Part shown: positions 61,301 through 62,641 of the stretch, one piece after another | How the letters are laid out: each line of letters begins with the position of its first letter | How positions within the stretch are numbered: the stretch's first letter is position 1 | Assembly (NCBI RefSeq): GCF_000310145.2 | Contig: NZ_AMXA01000022.1 | Location: 1 to 62,641 of the forward strand | Reading direction: 5' to 3' | DNA length: 62,641 nt | Source: Thauera sp. 28 | GTDB taxonomy: Bacteria; Pseudomonadota; Gammaproteobacteria; Burkholderiales; Rhodocyclaceae | The notes under the pieces: generated by a model | What the model was told of the DNA's origin: nothing | Seen by the model: only the letters and a program-made list of their open reading frames with translations | Databases searched by the model: none | Position numbers and translations under genes: made by a program

Positions 61301-62641
61301 GAATCATCGACGCCCACGGCAACCCCTTCAAGGCCGGCGAGCTGCGCGAGCCGCAGACGAGCCGCATTGCGGTGCTGCAGCACCAGATGATCGAGTCGCA
61401 GCTCGACGGGCTGACGCCTGCGCGGGCAGCTCGAATCCTGCGCGACGCGGACCAGGGCAACCTGACCGCCCAGGCGCAGCTGTTTGACGACATGCTCGAT
61501 CGCGACGCCCATTGCCGCGCGGAATACGACAAGCGCCGCAGCGCCCCGGTGGCGCTGGACTGGAGCATCGAGCCGCCGACCAACGCCAGCGCCGCGGAGA
61601 AGGCCGCTGCGGCCTACGCCGAGGAGGTGCTGCGCGATACGGTCGATGACCTTGAGGACGTGATCCTTGCGATGATGGACGCACCCGGCTACGGCTACGC
61701 TGGCATCGAGCTGGAGTGGGAGCGCGTGGGGCGCGACTGGGTGCCGAACTTCCATCCCCGCCCGCAGACCTGGCTGACCACCGACCTGCTGCGCCGCGAG
61801 CTGCGCCTGGTCGATGGTACGGGCGACGGTGCGCCGCTGCAGCCCGGCGGCTGGATCCTGCACACCCCGGCCAAGACCAAGACGGGCTATGTCGGGCGCG
61901 CGGGGCTGTTCCGCGCCTGCCTGTGGCCCTTCCTCTACAAGAGCTACGCGGTGGGCGACTTTGCGGAGTTCCTCGAGACCTACGGGTTACCCATCATTCT
62001 GGGTAAATACATGGCGGGGGCGACCCCGGAGGAGAAGGCCAGCCTGCTGCGCGCGGTGGCGGCGTTGGGGCACGATGCGCGCGCGATCATGCCCGAGGGC
62101 ATGAGCCTGGAGATCCAGAAAGTGACGGGCGGTGGCGAGGGCAGCCACCACCTGGCGATGGTCGACTGGGCCGACCGCGCCCAGTCCAAGGCCATCCTCG
62201 GGCAGACCACCAGTAGCGAGGCAAAGGCCACCGGCATGGGCAGCGGCATTGCGACGCTGCATGGCGAGGTGCGCCACGACATTCTGCGCAGCGACGCCCG
62301 TCAGGTGGCGGGCACGCTTACGCGCGACCTGGTGTACACGTTGGTCGCGCTCAACCGCCCTGGCGTGGACAACTACCGCCGCTGCCCGCGCTGGGTGTTT
62401 GACCTGGGCGAATCCGAAGACCTGGCGCAGTACGCCGAGGCGCTGCCCAAGCTTGTGGGGGTGGGCTTCAAGATCCCGCGCGCATGGGCGCACGGCAAGC
62501 TGCGCATCCCCGAGCCTGACGCCAAGGAAGATGTGCTGGCGGTGTCGCGCCCGGACATGGTGGCCCCGCCGGCGATGCGCCCGGCGGCGCTGCGGGCGGG
62601 TGCGCGCTGGCGGGCGGCGGCTGTGGCCGCGCTCAGTGCAA
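61297..62641 (+). CDS. Portal protein, DUF935 (Mu gp29-like), partial
   Basis: The visible 448 residues match DUF935/Mu gp29: RIAVLQHQMIESQLDGLTP near the start, LETYGLPIILGKYMAGA centrally and the Gly/Ser/Asp-rich loop GQTTSSEAKATGMGSG. It forms the portal ring for DNA entry. ATG 61297 overlaps the previous stop. It runs off the right edge, so head and tail genes are not visible. Confidence 0.88.
   Translation, partial: MRIIDAHGNPFKAGELREPQTSRIAVLQHQMIESQLDGLTPARAARILRDADQGNLTAQAQLFDDMLDRDAHCRAEYDKRRSAPVALDWSIEPPTNASAAEKAAAAYAEEVLRDTVDDLEDVILAMMDAPGYGYAGIELEWERVGRDWVPNFHPRPQTWLTTDLLRRELRLVDGTGDGAPLQPGGWILHTPAKTKTGYVGRAGLFRACLWPFLYKSYAVGDFAEFLETYGLPIILGKYMAGATPEEKASLLRAVAALGHDARAIMPEGMSLEIQKVTGGGEGSHHLAMVDWADRAQSKAILGQTTSSEAKATGMGSGIATLHGEVRHDILRSDARQVAGTLTRDLVYTLVALNRPGVDNYRRCPRWVFDLGESEDLAQYAEALPKLVGVGFKIPRAWAHGKLRIPEPDAKEDVLAVSRPDMVAPPAMRPAALRAGARWRAAAVAALSA

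Larger units (their letters stand above)
44357..62641 (+). mobile_element. Mu-like transposable prophage (left part; right end outside window)
   Basis: A leftward repressor followed by rightward ner, DDE transposase A, ATPase B, gam, HU, gemA, mor, lysis genes, terminase and portal reproduces the Mu order. The left end lies between 44302 and 44582. A candidate terminus is TGTG at 44357, with the five bases before it (44352-44356) as a possible target duplication. Three A-box-like repeats follow. The right end cannot be seen. All recognised genes are open, so the prophage may be functional. The exact left end is low confidence. Confidence 0.9.

Noticed and set aside
1-62641. tRNA or rRNA genes
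   Set aside because: None recognised by eye on either strand; the prophage is in an intergenic site rather than at a tRNA.

Overview
This GC-rich window (roughly two-thirds G+C by eye) reads as chromosome of a betaproteobacterium, most likely Rhodocyclales of the Thauera/Azoarcus/Aromatoleum type. Pointers are the ftsY-ftsE-ftsX order next to a pair of M16 peptidases, two TRAP transporters tied to catabolic genes, a PEP-CTERM protein, a bacteriohemerythrin and many redox and chemotaxis sensors. The genus is inference; no rRNA or tRNA gene was seen.

Layout, left half. Positions 1-4923 hold housekeeping genes: two M16 peptidases (minus) and, divergently, overlapping ftsY, ftsE and ftsX. ahpC and ahpF follow (5109-7362), with an OxyR-like four-box site upstream. 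Next come an ABC exporter and a membrane diguanylate cyclase with a c-type haem CxxCH sensor domain. Positions 11285-21678 look like an aromatic or ring-acid catabolic island: an IclR regulator divergent from an odd metallo-beta-lactamase-fold protein, an FAD monooxygenase and a DUF2783 protein; then a LysR regulator divergent from a VOC protein, a fumarylacetoacetase-family hydrolase, a TRAP importer and a maleylacetoacetate isomerase-like GST. An MFS pump, a PaaG-like isomerase and a CoA-transferase follow, then miscellaneous genes (methyltransferase, hemerythrin, sirtuin, LysE exporter, PEP-CTERM protein).

Positions 29067-38819 form a second catabolic island: LysR, a two-subunit transketolase, an SDR, a complete TRAP transporter, a full-length but atypical transketolase and a D-2-hydroxyacid dehydrogenase. 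It looks like uptake and two-carbon-transfer breakdown of an unidentified carboxylated polyol or sugar acid. Two perfect, overlapping and mutually exclusive hairpins sit directly before the transketolase start codon. A 113-bp REP-like array follows, then two chemoreceptors flanking an NdpA-type nucleoid protein.

From about 44.36 kb to the right edge lies the left part of a Mu-like transposable prophage: repressor, ner, a free-standing Mu-type DNA-binding domain, DDE transposase A, ATPase B, a block of small regulatory and unknown genes, gam, HU, gemA, mor, a secreted DUF4124 cargo gene, a BRO antirepressor preceded by a C4-antisense-RNA-like element, SAR-type lysozyme, Rz with embedded Rz1, then the Mu gp25-gp29 head module (DUF2730, wHTH, small and large terminase, portal). 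The portal gene runs off the edge, so the right end of the prophage is not visible. Apart from the LysR-type and repressor sides, nearly all phage genes overlap by 1-14 bases, and no frameshift was seen.
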